From contig NZ_JACIDV010000015.1 of the NCBI RefSeq assembly GCF_014196515.1, positions 40,487-104,486 of the forward strand: a stretch of DNA of 64,000 bases, in the 5' to 3' direction. The notes beneath the pieces are model-generated. The model was not told the origin of the DNA and did no database searches. It saw nothing but the letters and a program-made list of their open reading frames with translations. Position numbers and translations under genes: made by a program. Position 1 is the first letter of the stretch. Each line of letters begins with the position of its first letter. This DNA is from Rhizobium skierniewicense. Its GTDB lineage: Bacteria; Pseudomonadota; Alphaproteobacteria; Rhizobiales; Rhizobiaceae. This document shows positions 1 to 8,445 of this stretch, in pieces.

Positions 1-823
1 TTCGCTCTGAATCGGCAATCTGAAGTGCCGACCAGATGTCGTTCGCATCTTGCACCTTGCCAAAACGCCTCAGGCGCGCGGCAAGAGCTTCATGCTCCGC
101 CTCGATGGCGTCGAGATCGAGGGTTTTCTCCTGGACAAGAAGCGCAATCGCCGCGTTGCGAAATGCATTCATGTCATCTGGCACCAGCTCTGCGGTTTCA
201 CCCAGGATATAGCGATGCTTGCCACCCACCGTGCGCCAGACCAGAGCCTTGTCGGATGCATCGAACTCCTCGACACCCATTGTCGTCTCAATCACTTCAG
301 GCCCGGAAAGACCAAGTCGGCCTTCTTCCGACATGATGATGGACGAGCAAAGCCGGGAGGCAATGCCCATGCCGCCAAAGACGCCGTAGCGCCCGCCATC
401 CAGCACGATCACCGGAATGCCTGCCGCGCGCAGATTGAGGATTGCGCGCATGATTTCGGAAACAGCGATCAGTCCTGCATTGGCCTCATGCAGGCGCACG
501 CCGCCGGACTCCAGCAACAGCAGCACGGCGTTTGGTTTTTCATCCAGTCCGCGCTCCAAGAGGCCGGTGATCTTGGCGCCATGAACCTCACCCACAGCAC
601 CACCCATGAAGGCACCTTCCTGGGCGGCGAGCAGTACCGCCTTGCCGTCCAACGTGGCCTTGCCCACGGCCACACCATCATCAAAAGCGGCAGGAGAACC
701 CAAGACACGCAGATGGGGACTGGTCACCCGGTCCTCTGGCGGAAGAAATTCGAAAAAACTGCCCGGGTCGATCAAACCTTCGATCCGGTCACGCGCGGTT
801 GCCTCATACCAGCTCTTGCTCAT
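1..823 (-). CDS. mdcD: Malonate decarboxylase beta subunit (partial, 3' end off the left edge)
   Basis: Reading the minus strand from 823 gives about 274 codons with no stop, so only the extreme C-terminus is missing (the family is usually about 280 aa). The protein begins MSKSWYEATARDRIEGLID and contains a carboxyltransferase/crotonase-type core with the glycine-rich segments GAFMGGAVGEVHG and GGRYGVFGGMG. In biotin-independent malonate decarboxylase, beta and gamma act together to decarboxylate malonyl-S-ACP and regenerate acetyl-S-ACP in the cytoplasm. The ATG overlaps the mdcC stop by 4 bases (ATGA), implying translational coupling. The gene order mdcA-mdcC-mdcD matches known mdc operons; mdcE and the prosthetic-group genes would lie to the left. 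Confidence 0.88.
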   Translation of the reverse strand, partial: MSKSWYEATARDRIEGLIDPGSFFEFLPPEDRVTSPHLRVLGSPAAFDDGVAVGKATLDGKAVLLAAQEGAFMGGAVGEVHGAKITGLLERGLDEKPNAVLLLLESGGVRLHEANAGLIAVSEIMRAILNLRAAGIPVIVLDGGRYGVFGGMGIASRLCSSIIMSEEGRLGLSGPEVIETTMGVEEFDASDKALVWRTVGGKHRYILGETAELVPDDMNAFRNAAIALLVQEKTLDLDAIEAEHEALAARLRRFGKVQDANDIWSALQIADSER

Positions 824-1149
824 GAGATCGCCTCGCTGCTTCTGCCTAAGTATGCGTGAAGCGCCTGATCCAGCCGCAGCGCGACAACGGCAGGTGTCGC
901 GCCAGCGTCGTTGATGGACACCTTCACGTCACCGATCTTCCACCGATCGAACACATCCGACAGCACCGCCTGCCAGATTGTGCCGAAACCGACCGCTGCC
1001 GTCTCGACTTCTACCCGGCATTTGCCGCAGAGGTCGCAGGCCTCAACGAGAACCTCCAGATTTCCGGAGCCGAGAACGCCTGACAGGATGGGCTTGTTGC
1101 GTGCCGCCAGAACGGTGCCGCCCTCGAATTCATATTCCAGTTTTTCCAT
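820..1149 (-). CDS. mdcC: Malonate decarboxylase acyl carrier protein (delta subunit)
   Basis: A 109-aa protein with the MdcC signature VLGSGNLEVLVE. The serine of GSG (residue 28) sits where the phosphoribosyl-dephospho-CoA prosthetic group is attached in the Klebsiella protein. The subunit carries the acetyl/malonyl thioester between the alpha transferase and the beta-gamma decarboxylase. A GAGG box lies 7 bases before the ATG. The gene starts 9 bases after mdcA and overlaps mdcD by 4 bases, so the three form one operon. The cysteines of the DLCGKC segment are unexplained here. The call rests on the attachment motif, the length and the neighbours. Confidence 0.88.
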   Translation of the reverse strand: MEKLEYEFEGGTVLAARNKPILSGVLGSGNLEVLVEACDLCGKCRVEVETAAVGFGTIWQAVLSDVFDRWKIGDVKVSINDAGATPAVVALRLDQALHAYLGRSSEAIS

Positions 1150-1158
1150 TTTAGAACC

Positions 1159-2790
1159 TCACCAGTTCCTGAAACGCGCAGGCGGGCGATAAAGACCACC
1201 TGACGCATGCACGAGATCTTTCATCGATTTGGCGGCCAGCAGGTCGCGACTTGCCAGTGAAACATCGACACCGAGATCGGCTGGCCGCTTTATGATCCCG
1301 CGGTCACGCAGATTTTCCACCATCCGCTTGTCACGACCAAGACCGACCGTCGTATAGCCGGCTACGCCGCGAATGGCCTGCTCGCGCTCTTCCGGCGTGC
1401 GGCACAAAAGCAGATTTGCAATTCCTTCTTCGGTCAAAACATGCGTGACATCGTCGCCGTAGATCATCACTGGCGGCAGATCGAGACCCGCGGATTCGGC
1501 CAATTGCCATGCATCCAGCTTTTCGACGAAGGCAGGCGCCATATGCTCGCGAAACGTTTCCACCATCTGCACAACGAGCTTGCGACCACGCGGTATGCCG
1601 CCTGTGGATGCCTCTTTGCCTGCCTTCAGCCAGGCTCTGGAGCCATGCCTGCGGCCCCGCGCATCCGAGCCCATATTGGGTGCACCACCAAAACCGGCGA
1701 TACGGCCAAGCGTGGCGGTGGAGCTGTTGCCCTCCAGATCGATCTGAAGTGTCGATCCGATGAACATGTCGCAGGCATAAAGGCCCGCGGTCTGGCTCAT
1801 TGCCCGGTTTGAGCGCATCGAACCATCGCGTCCGGTGAAGAACACATCGGACCGGGCACGAATATAGTCTTCCATCCCCAGTTCCGAACCAAAGGAATGC
1901 ACGCTTTCGACAAAACCCGCCTCGATGGCCGGGATCAACGCCGGGTGGGGGTTAAGCGCCCAATGGGTGGCAATCTTGCCCTTCAGCCCCAAACTTTCGG
2001 CATAGGTCGGCAGGATGAGCTCGATGGCCGCAGTATCGAAGCCGATGCCATGGTTCAACCGTGTCACGCCATATTCGGCATAGATACCCTTGATGGCCAT
2101 CATCGCCATCAGCACCTGAATTTCGGAAATCTGCGCCGGATCGCGGGTGAAGAGCGGCTCGATATAATGCGGCTTCGGACTTTGAACGACGAAATCCACC
2201 CAGTCGGTCGGAATATCGACGCGCGGCAAGACGTCCACGATCTCGTTGACCTGAGCGATAACGATCCCCTGCCGAAACGCCGTTGCCTCTACGATGACAG
2301 GCGTGTCTTCGGTATTGCCGCCCGTATAGAGATTGCCTGCACGGTCGGCCATTTGCGCGCATATCAGGCTCACACGCGGCGTCAGATCGGTGAAGTAGCG
2401 GCCGAAGAGTTCAAGATATGTATGGATCGCGCCAATGCGCAACTGACCGGCGCTCAACAAACGGGCGAGACGTGCCGCCTGCGGCCCTGAAAAGGAAAAG
2501 TCCAGCTTGGACGCTACGCCCTTTTCGAACACATCGAGATGGTCCGGCAGCGCCAGTACGGATTGCACGATATGCAGGTCATGAACCACCTGCGGGTTCA
2601 CGTTCGCCAGAGCCTTCGCCAGAAAATTAGCTTGTTTCTGATTATTTCCTTCAATGCAGAGCCGGTCACCCGGCTCGATCACCGCTTCCAACAGCGCGGT
2701 AATGGCATCTGCTTTGACCACCTTGCCGCTGACAAGCTGTGCGGCTCGCTCCAGTCGGGTTGCGCGGTTCGTCGCGAGTCTATTCCACAT
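1159..2790 (-). CDS. mdcA: Malonate decarboxylase alpha subunit (acetyl-S-ACP:malonate ACP transferase)
   Basis: A 543-aa protein of the size of MdcA (about 550 aa), related to the CoA-transferase fold. It starts MWNRLATNRATRLERA with a strong GGAGG 7 bases upstream. Recognisable MdcA segments include NNQKQANFLAKAL near residue 50, NLYTGGNTEDTPVIVEAT in the first third, and GFGGAPNMGSDARGRRHGS around residues 365-385. The alpha subunit exchanges malonate for acetate on the carrier protein, which is the entry step of malonate use as a carbon source. It is the promoter-proximal gene of the mdcACD operon and is divergent from the MatC-type carrier. Confidence 0.92.
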   Translation of the reverse strand: MWNRLATNRATRLERAAQLVSGKVVKADAITALLEAVIEPGDRLCIEGNNQKQANFLAKALANVNPQVVHDLHIVQSVLALPDHLDVFEKGVASKLDFSFSGPQAARLARLLSAGQLRIGAIHTYLELFGRYFTDLTPRVSLICAQMADRAGNLYTGGNTEDTPVIVEATAFRQGIVIAQVNEIVDVLPRVDIPTDWVDFVVQSPKPHYIEPLFTRDPAQISEIQVLMAMMAIKGIYAEYGVTRLNHGIGFDTAAIELILPTYAESLGLKGKIATHWALNPHPALIPAIEAGFVESVHSFGSELGMEDYIRARSDVFFTGRDGSMRSNRAMSQTAGLYACDMFIGSTLQIDLEGNSSTATLGRIAGFGGAPNMGSDARGRRHGSRAWLKAGKEASTGGIPRGRKLVVQMVETFREHMAPAFVEKLDAWQLAESAGLDLPPVMIYGDDVTHVLTEEGIANLLLCRTPEEREQAIRGVAGYTTVGLGRDKRMVENLRDRGIIKRPADLGVDVSLASRDLLAAKSMKDLVHASGGLYRPPARFRNW

Positions 2791-2902
2791 GAATGCGCCT
2801 CCACTGCATTTACGTGTATATGTATTCTCAAGACAAAATTATATCAACTTATAAACTCATTATTGCGTATTTTGATTTTTTGCGCATACATAAGCGCATG
2901 GG

Positions 2903-2947
2903 TTGTGCGGGAAACCGCACAGGATGGAAAACGGCAGGAGGGTGCCG
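2903..2947 (+). promoter_or_regulatory. Two leader hairpins ahead of the malonate carrier
   Basis: In the 191-base divergent gap, positions 2904-2921 form a 7-bp stem (TGTGCGG/CCGCACA) closed by a GAAA tetraloop. A second 5-bp stem follows at 2932-2947 (CGGCA/TGCCG) with the purine loop GGAGGG. Both lie in the probable 5' leader of the carrier gene, whose own ribosome site (GAGGAG, 2971-2976) is downstream and unpaired. They may stabilise the messenger or be binding sites for the nearby GntR regulator; the sequence alone does not decide. Confidence 0.35.
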
Positions 2948-2981
2948 CTTCCACTGACACCTGGCTTTGGGAGGAGCTGTC

Positions 2982-4316
2982 ATGTCATCAGAAGTCATTA
3001 CAATACTTGGGCTCGCCGTCATGTTCATCGTGGCGACCGCGTTGCCAATCAATATGGGAGCGCTGGGTTTCGCGCTCTCGTTCATCATCGGCACGCTCGT
3101 CGTCGGTATGAGCGTCAAGCAGATTTTCGAAGGTTTTCCGGGCGATCTTTTCGTCACGCTTGTCGGTATCACCTATCTCTTCGCCATCGCGCAGAACAAT
3201 GGCACGGTGGACTGGCTGGTGCAGGCCTGCGTTCGTGCCGTACGGGGTCGTATATCGGCCATTCCGTGGGTGATGTTTTTCGTTTCGGCACTTTTGACGG
3301 CGATCGGCGCTGTCAGCCCGGCCGCCGTTGCCATCATCGCGCCGATTGCCCTGCGTTTCTCGGCCAAATACGGTATCAATCCGCTGCTCATGGGCATCAT
3401 GGTCATCCATGGCGCACAAGGCGGGGGTTTCTCGCCGATCAGCATTTACGGTGGCATCACCAACCAGGTTGTGGCGCGTGCAGGTCTTCCGGGGGATGAG
3501 ACCGTTCTCTTCCTCGCAAGTCTCGGCTTCAACCTGTTGATTGCCGTTTGTGCTTTCTTCGTTCTCGGTCGAAAATCGAAGGCGGCGGCGGGTAGCCTTG
3601 GCAGTGGCAATGTCTTCATGCCCGGCGTGTCGGTGGATGTGCGCGGCAGCGGTGGACACATGGCGGTTGATCCACGTCAGCGTGAAACTGAACTGACCGA
3701 AGTCACGACCACGGGCAAGCTGGACCTCGAGCAGGCGTTGACGCTGGCGGGCCTTGCCGCGCTAGCCACGCTTTCCCTGGTCTTCAGCCTCAATGTCGGT
3801 CTGGTCGCCATGTGCGTGGCCGTGGTTTTGGCTCTGGTCTGCCCGCGCGGTCAAAAAGGTGCTGTGGACAAGATCGCGTGGTCCACCGTGCTGCTGATCG
3901 CAGGCGTCATCACGTATATCGGCGTGCTCGAAAAGTCCGGCGCCATCGCCTTTGTCGGCAACGGCGTGTCCAGCCTTGCCATGCCGCTACTTGCCGCATT
4001 GCTGCTGTGTTACATTGGTGGCATCGTCTCGGCATTCGCCTCGTCTGTCGGTGTCATGGGGGCGATGATCCCGCTTGCGGTCCCCATGCTGATGCAGGGT
4101 GACCTCAGCACGCCGGGCATGATTGCGGCACTTGCGATTTCCGCGACCATCGTTGATGTCTCACCTTTTTCGACAAATGGTGCGCTTGTCGTCGCAAATG
4201 CCCAGAACATCGATCAGACGGCCTTCTTCCGCATTCTGCTGTTTTACAGCACGCTGGTCGTGGCGCTGGGTCCGCTGCTTGCATGGCTCGTCTTCGTGGC
4301 GCCAGGCTGGATCTGA
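2982..4316 (+). CDS. MatC-type dicarboxylate (malonate) carrier
   Basis: A 444-aa polytopic inner-membrane protein with about 11 hydrophobic segments and little else. The N-terminal half resembles the MatC_N family (INMGALGFALSFIIGTLVVG), and there are glycine-rich re-entrant-like segments (VSPAAVAIIAPIALRF; HGAQGGGFSPISIYGG). The ATG at 2982 is preferred over an upstream TTG because GAGGAG lies 5 bases before it. The gene is divergent from mdcACD and upstream of a GntR regulator, so malonate uptake is the likely role, as MatC does beside MatAB and MatR in clover rhizobia. Other mdc operons use MdcF or MdcLM instead. The substrate is inferred from context. Confidence 0.72.
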   Translation: MSSEVITILGLAVMFIVATALPINMGALGFALSFIIGTLVVGMSVKQIFEGFPGDLFVTLVGITYLFAIAQNNGTVDWLVQACVRAVRGRISAIPWVMFFVSALLTAIGAVSPAAVAIIAPIALRFSAKYGINPLLMGIMVIHGAQGGGFSPISIYGGITNQVVARAGLPGDETVLFLASLGFNLLIAVCAFFVLGRKSKAAAGSLGSGNVFMPGVSVDVRGSGGHMAVDPRQRETELTEVTTTGKLDLEQALTLAGLAALATLSLVFSLNVGLVAMCVAVVLALVCPRGQKGAVDKIAWSTVLLIAGVITYIGVLEKSGAIAFVGNGVSSLAMPLLAALLLCYIGGIVSAFASSVGVMGAMIPLAVPMLMQGDLSTPGMIAALAISATIVDVSPFSTNGALVVANAQNIDQTAFFRILLFYSTLVVALGPLLAWLVFVAPGWI

Positions 4317-4369
4317 TAAGGCCCCTTCCCCATCCCCAGTCCATTGTTGTTTTGAAGCTTGAGGTCACA

Positions 4370-4486
4370 GTGTCCCAGGAAATCGACCCGGTTTTAAAAG
4401 CCGCCAAGACGACGACGCTGATCGACAAGGCCCGTTACTTGAAATGGTAAGACGAGGGCGTCGATGCCCTCATCGAAAACAGGTAA
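4370..4486 (+). other. Short reading frame interrupted by a TAA (possible gene remnant)
   Basis: A GTG codon at 4370, 5 bases after GAGG, opens a 26-codon frame (start MSQEIDPVLKAAK, end ARYLKW) ending in TAA at 4448-4450. The same frame then continues for 11 more codons (DEGVDALIENR) to a second TAA at 4484-4486. The codon use looks protein-like and the site has a ribosome box, so this may be a tiny gene with a nonsense change, or the remnant of a larger gene between the carrier and its regulator. I do not recognise the peptide. The GAGGGC/GCCCTC inverted repeat inside it has no T-run and is not a terminator. Confidence 0.25.
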
Positions 4487-4607
4487 AATCAGGTGGCGGC
4501 CGCGTAAGGGAAAGGATTTATAAAAACTGTTGTCGTTCCAGGAAGAATGTTAGGGACCTCGGTTAAAGCCGTCATGCACGAACATTCGACAAGGGAGAAA
4601 AAGGCTG

Positions 4608-5273
4608 ATGACAACCGCCAGCTCGATCAGTGAACATATTCGCGTTGTGCTGTCGGACGAGATTTCGACCGGCGTCATCAAACCCGGTTCCGTCCTCGAG
4701 GAAGGATTGCTAGGAGCGCGTTTTTCCGCGTCACGCACGCCCGTCAGAGAAGCTCTACGACAATTGGAGGCAAGCGGCCTCGTGGAAATACGCCCTCGCA
4801 AGGGTGCTTTCGTTCTGCCCCTGACCTTGCCACGCCTCATGCAGATGTTTGAGGTCACCGCCGAAATGGAGGCCATGTGCGTTGGTCTTGCAACGCATCG
4901 CATGACGGGTGTTGAGCGTGCCAAGCTTTTTCAGATCCACCAGAAAGCCTCAGAAGCGGCAAAAAACGCAGATTTCGATCAATATGACGAGCTCAATCTC
5001 ACCTTCCACGAATTGCTCTATCGTAGCGCTCACAACGATTTTCTGTTTGAAGAACTGATGCGTCTGCGCGCCCGACTGTTGCCATTTCGCCGGACGCAAC
5101 TCCGCTACCCCGAACGTCTAAGTTCATCGAATCAGGAGCATGAAAGTATCATCAAAGCGATCATGCGAGGTGACGCCACGCAGGCCGGCTTGACGATGCG
5201 CGAACATATGTTGAATGCGAGTGTCGCCCTTGCTCGCTTCATGCAGACATCTGACGAAAACGAGCAAGAGTAG
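4608..5273 (+). CDS. GntR-family (FadR/FCD subgroup) transcriptional regulator
   Basis: A 221-aa regulator. The N-terminal winged helix-turn-helix spans residues 5-70, with the hallmark SRTPVREALRQLEASGLV recognition region. It is followed by an all-helical FCD effector domain with the metal-binding-type residues spread through FDQYDELNLTFHELLYRSA and a C-terminal EHESIIKAI...MREH segment. GGGAG lies upstream of the ATG. It follows the MatC-type carrier in the same orientation. GntR regulators control malonate genes in several bacteria (MatR, MdcY), so it is a good candidate repressor of the mdc/carrier divergent promoters, with malonate or a malonyl derivative as effector. That effector is inference only. 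Confidence 0.8.
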   Translation: MTTASSISEHIRVVLSDEISTGVIKPGSVLEEGLLGARFSASRTPVREALRQLEASGLVEIRPRKGAFVLPLTLPRLMQMFEVTAEMEAMCVGLATHRMTGVERAKLFQIHQKASEAAKNADFDQYDELNLTFHELLYRSAHNDFLFEELMRLRARLLPFRRTQLRYPERLSSSNQEHESIIKAIMRGDATQAGLTMREHMLNASVALARFMQTSDENEQE

Positions 5274-5304
5274 ATGGATAAACGGATCGAGGCGACAGAA
5301 CGCC

Positions 5305-6294
5305 TCAATCCATCTGCACATTCGCATTTTTAACGACAGGTTCCCATTTGGCGATTTCCGTCGCAACATGGGTTTTCAACTCGTCCGGTGTAGAGCCGAC
5401 AATCTTGGCGCTGAAATCTGCCATCCTTGCAGCAACGGCAGGGTCTGCCAGAGCTTTTTTCGCAGCGGCATTCAGCCTGTCTACGGCTTCCTTTGGTGTG
5501 CCTTTGGGTCCAAACAACGCATTCCAGGTATAGGTTTCATAACCCGGTACCGTCTCGGCAATTGTCGGAACATCGGGAAAGGATGATGCCCGTTCAGCGG
5601 TCGTTACGCCCAGCGCCCGCAATGTGCCGGATTTGATATGACCGGAAGAAGACGGCAGGTTGTCGAACATGATCGAAACCTGGTTTCCGAGCAGATCATT
5701 CAAGGCCGGGCCAGAACCCTTATAGGGAACATGCTGCATGCTTACGCCCGTCATGCTTTTGAACAGTTCCCCGGATAGATGGAGCGGCGTGCCGTTGCCC
5801 GACGAAGCGTAAGCGTATTTATCGGGCTGCGCCTTCAAGAGCGCTATCAGTTCCGCGACGTTCTTTACCGGCAGTTGCGGATTGACCACGAGGACATTGG
5901 GAACCACTACAAGTAGTGAAATAGGGGCGAAATCCTTTTCAGGATCATAGGGTTTGGTCTTGAGAATGAGAGGGTTGAGCGCATGTGTTGCCACCGTACC
6001 CATGAGAATTGTGTAGCCATCCGGTTCAGCGCGTGCCACCCGGTCCGCGCCGAGATTACCACCGGCACCGGCAATGTTCTCGACGATGACCTGTTGGCCC
6101 AAATCCTCGCTCATCTTCTGAGCAATGACACGCGCGACCACATCAGTGGAACCGCCTGCCGCAAAGGGAACAACAAGCGTGATGGCTCTTGCAGGATAGG
6201 TTTGGGCCTGTGCTGCGCCGCCTAAGACGAAAGCCGATACGACAGATGCAGCCAGTGCGATCGCGGCACGCCGCTTGAAAAGTTGATGTCTCAT
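5305..6294 (-). CDS. TctC/Bug-family periplasmic solute-binding protein
   Basis: A 329-aa exported protein. The N-terminus has RR at residues 8-9, a hydrophobic core and a probable signal peptidase site after AQA (residue 30). The mature part has the Bug-family hallmarks: YPARAITLVVPFAAGGSTDV, GAGGNLGADRVARAEPDGYT, and the later HVPYKGSGPALNDLLG and FGPKGTP. Such proteins bind carboxylates for tripartite tricarboxylate (TctABC) transporters. No TctA or TctB gene lies in this window, so it is an orphan here. It may serve a membrane pair elsewhere or act as a sensor. It converges on the GntR gene with only a short gap. Confidence 0.85.
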   Translation of the reverse strand: MRHQLFKRRAAIALAASVVSAFVLGGAAQAQTYPARAITLVVPFAAGGSTDVVARVIAQKMSEDLGQQVIVENIAGAGGNLGADRVARAEPDGYTILMGTVATHALNPLILKTKPYDPEKDFAPISLLVVVPNVLVVNPQLPVKNVAELIALLKAQPDKYAYASSGNGTPLHLSGELFKSMTGVSMQHVPYKGSGPALNDLLGNQVSIMFDNLPSSSGHIKSGTLRALGVTTAERASSFPDVPTIAETVPGYETYTWNALFGPKGTPKEAVDRLNAAAKKALADPAVAARMADFSAKIVGSTPDELKTHVATEIAKWEPVVKNANVQMD

Positions 6295-6406
6295 TGAACC
6301 TCCTGTGTTGTGGCCTCCTCGCCACGCGGTTCACTGTAGCTTAATCTTGGGCAAGGGCAACAAAGGTCGCATCCTCGTTTCGGAGGGTTCAGTGCGGCTG
6401 TGCGTT

Positions 6407-7024
6407 TCAAGCCATCATCTGCACGGCGTGCTTGTGGACGGCATGGAACGCCGCTTCAGCGCCTGCGATAACACGGTATTCTTCATCCTCACTCAAAGCG
6501 ATCGCATCGAGCGCTGCGACGAAGGTGCGCCAGTGAAGCCCTCGTCCTTCCGGAGCACCTGCAAGATGGCGGGCACCAAAGGTCTCATCCAGGCCAAGCT
6601 TTGCTGCATCCTTCAGCAGAAATGCCGCACCCAGGTTGGATCCTTCTACCACGTAGAGCCAGCCCATGGCCTGAGCGAGGTCAAAGGTGGCGTCCTCTTG
6701 ATGAAAGCGGGCTTCGCTGGACATGGGTACCGATGTTTCCAAGTCTGCGAGGTCTTGTTCGATCAGTCCCAGCCGTCTGCGCCCTTTCAGATCGGGTAGC
6801 AGATCATGGAGCCTTTCGTTTTGGTAGAAAGCATCCACGTCGTGGTGAAACAGATATTGGCTTTGAACGAACTTTGCGAAATTGCTCAGGTTTTCGAAAG
6901 GTTTGGCGGCGGTGATAAACGTGTCTAAGGCGTCGTGCGCGTCGCTTGTCGCGGCCTTCAGGCGTTTTGTACGGCTGGTTTCCGTCGCCGGTGTCGCAAT
7001 GCTCGGTTCGATGTCTGCTGCCAT
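6407..7024 (-). CDS. Biliverdin-producing heme oxygenase
   Basis: A 205-aa all-helical protein. Histidine 30 in TSDAHDALD is the probable proximal heme ligand, and the distal-helix segment GWLYVVEGSNLGAAFL (about residue 120) contains the flexible glycines over the heme that mark heme oxygenases. It would open heme to biliverdin, CO and iron, for iron supply or as chromophore for bacteriophytochromes. The bacterial class seen next to bacteriophytochromes (BphO) is similar in size, but no phytochrome gene is in the window. AAGGGA lies 9 bases before the ATG. It sits directly downstream of repC in the same orientation, separated by about 97 bases. Confidence 0.78.
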   Translation of the reverse strand: MAADIEPSIATPATETSRTKRLKAATSDAHDALDTFITAAKPFENLSNFAKFVQSQYLFHHDVDAFYQNERLHDLLPDLKGRRRLGLIEQDLADLETSVPMSSEARFHQEDATFDLAQAMGWLYVVEGSNLGAAFLLKDAAKLGLDETFGARHLAGAPEGRGLHWRTFVAALDAIALSEDEEYRVIAGAEAAFHAVHKHAVQMMA

Positions 7025-7121
7025 GTACCAGTCCCTTTTAATATCCCAGAACGGCAGATAAAAATCTTTCCTTTCTGAGTCAAACCCATTTCCTCTTGAT
7101 TGCCTCAGGATCTCGAAGTCT

Positions 7122-8390
7122 TCATTGCTCGCTCTGAGCGCTTCGTTGGTTTGTCAGCCGTCTCCGCAGCAGTGCATTGAGCATGGGTTGGATCGAAAAT
7201 TGGTGGTCGTTGGCTCTTTCGGTGAGGCTTCGCAGGTATCCACCGGCGGAGTGGATGACTTGAGCTTTTTCCAAGATACACGCTATGATTGCATTGACTT
7301 TGCGTGTTCCCATTGCTCTTTCGGCTTCATCATATGCAGATTGGCTGATAGATAGCATTGAACGTACGACATTGGCAGCCTGTTTCAGGTCACTCCAGTC
7401 TCTCACAGCGCCGTTTGGGCCGTAGAGCGATATATCGGGGCAGGCATGAAGCACTGTCTGGAGATCGAAATTCTCGGTTTTCGGTGAGTTGGCACGGCTG
7501 ATCGCTGGCTTCCTTTTCAGATTATTCTCTGCTGCGACCCTAACCAGGCTTTCAACATCTCCCGCTTTTGGTTCGTTATCCACGTCTTGTTTTTCAAATA
7601 GGGATTCGGATTCTGAACTCTGTATATGCCGCTCATTTTGATAGGCATTGGCGCTCAAATTTTGATTTTCTATGTGTTTTTCCAATCTCTTAGCCATATC
7701 ACCGCGCAGATTGGCCATGTCGTCCAGCACGAGGGCCAGATGGGGAGCTCTTGATTTGCGATCAAGCGAGGATGTGATCGTGAGATAGCGTCGTTCATAG
7801 AGGTCCCACTGCCCATCAATCCCTTCTGTCAGCGCGATCTCTCTGAACTTGATGATGTCGCGTCTGCAAAGGCTTATCTTTTCACGAAGTCGTTGCAATT
7901 GGAGACGATCTTCGATGACCTTTTCTGCCAGATCGTTGATTTCGTCTGCACGCGTAATAAGTGGTGCGAGGGAAAAGCCGTAGGCATCGCTGATCGCGCC
8001 GTTTCTGTCCTTGCGGGCATAGCGCTTTCCATTCGGGCTGTCTTTACGAAGGATAAGTCCAGCATCCACGAGTGCTGCCAGATGACGTCGCAATGTCTGC
8101 TCAGTCATTCCGTGAGCACGCAGAGAGAGCTGTTGATTTGATGGAAAGACCACCAAACCGTTTTCTTCCGACAATTCGGCTTTGGGGTAAAAGCTGATCA
8201 GAGCGTTAAGGACGGCCAGTGATCGGTCTGAGATTCCCAGCAGAGGTTTGGCTTCGCAAATCGCGCGAAACAGTTTCCATTTTTCCATTGATTTGGAATG
8301 GTCGATCTTTCTTGACGCAAACTGGTTCGCGAGCAGGCCAAGTGACACCCCTCGCCGTCCAAAAGACGTCGCTACAATATCGCTATTCAT
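7122..8390 (-). CDS. repC: Replication initiator RepC
   Basis: A 422-aa initiator of the repABC family. I place the start at 8390 (MNSDIVATSFGRRGVSL), matching other RepC N-termini; a 19-residue upstream extension to 8447 lacks support and would run into the antisense RNA region. The N-terminal half carries winged-helix segments (LSLRAHGMTEQTLRRHLAAL near residue 90), and a C-terminal RepC domain contains the AGGYLRSLTERA segment. RepC binds the origin, which in this family lies inside its own gene, and is required for replication. Translation and transcription are normally limited by the antisense RNA encoded between repB and repC, and the matching elements are present here. Confidence 0.93.
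   Translation of the reverse strand: MNSDIVATSFGRRGVSLGLLANQFASRKIDHSKSMEKWKLFRAICEAKPLLGISDRSLAVLNALISFYPKAELSEENGLVVFPSNQQLSLRAHGMTEQTLRRHLAALVDAGLILRKDSPNGKRYARKDRNGAISDAYGFSLAPLITRADEINDLAEKVIEDRLQLQRLREKISLCRRDIIKFREIALTEGIDGQWDLYERRYLTITSSLDRKSRAPHLALVLDDMANLRGDMAKRLEKHIENQNLSANAYQNERHIQSSESESLFEKQDVDNEPKAGDVESLVRVAAENNLKRKPAISRANSPKTENFDLQTVLHACPDISLYGPNGAVRDWSDLKQAANVVRSMLSISQSAYDEAERAMGTRKVNAIIACILEKAQVIHSAGGYLRSLTERANDHQFSIQPMLNALLRRRLTNQRSAQSEQ
7585..7685. other. Candidate replication origin: AT-rich segment inside repC
   Basis: Within repC there is a markedly AT-rich stretch (around gttatcc at 7576, then through 7590-7680) in otherwise GC-rich coding DNA. It contains two GANTC sites only one base apart at 7603-7607 and 7609-7613. 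RepABC origins studied so far map to an AT-rich region in the middle of repC, so this is the best candidate. No iterons were recognised, and the call is positional. Confidence 0.35.
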
Positions 8391-8445
8391 GTCTCTCACC
8401 TTCAAAAAGGCAAAAGAAAATCGCTCACCGAAAAAAATCGATGCC

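Noticed and set aside
50..859. Plus-strand 269-codon open frame at the left edge
   Set aside because: It lies antisense to mdcD, whose minus-strand translation matches the family and is coupled to mdcC. The plus frame is a high-GC shadow with no recognisable protein.
4451..4468. GAGGGC/GCCCTC hairpin as terminator of the carrier gene
   Set aside because: Short stem with no following T-run, and it lies inside a protein-like frame.
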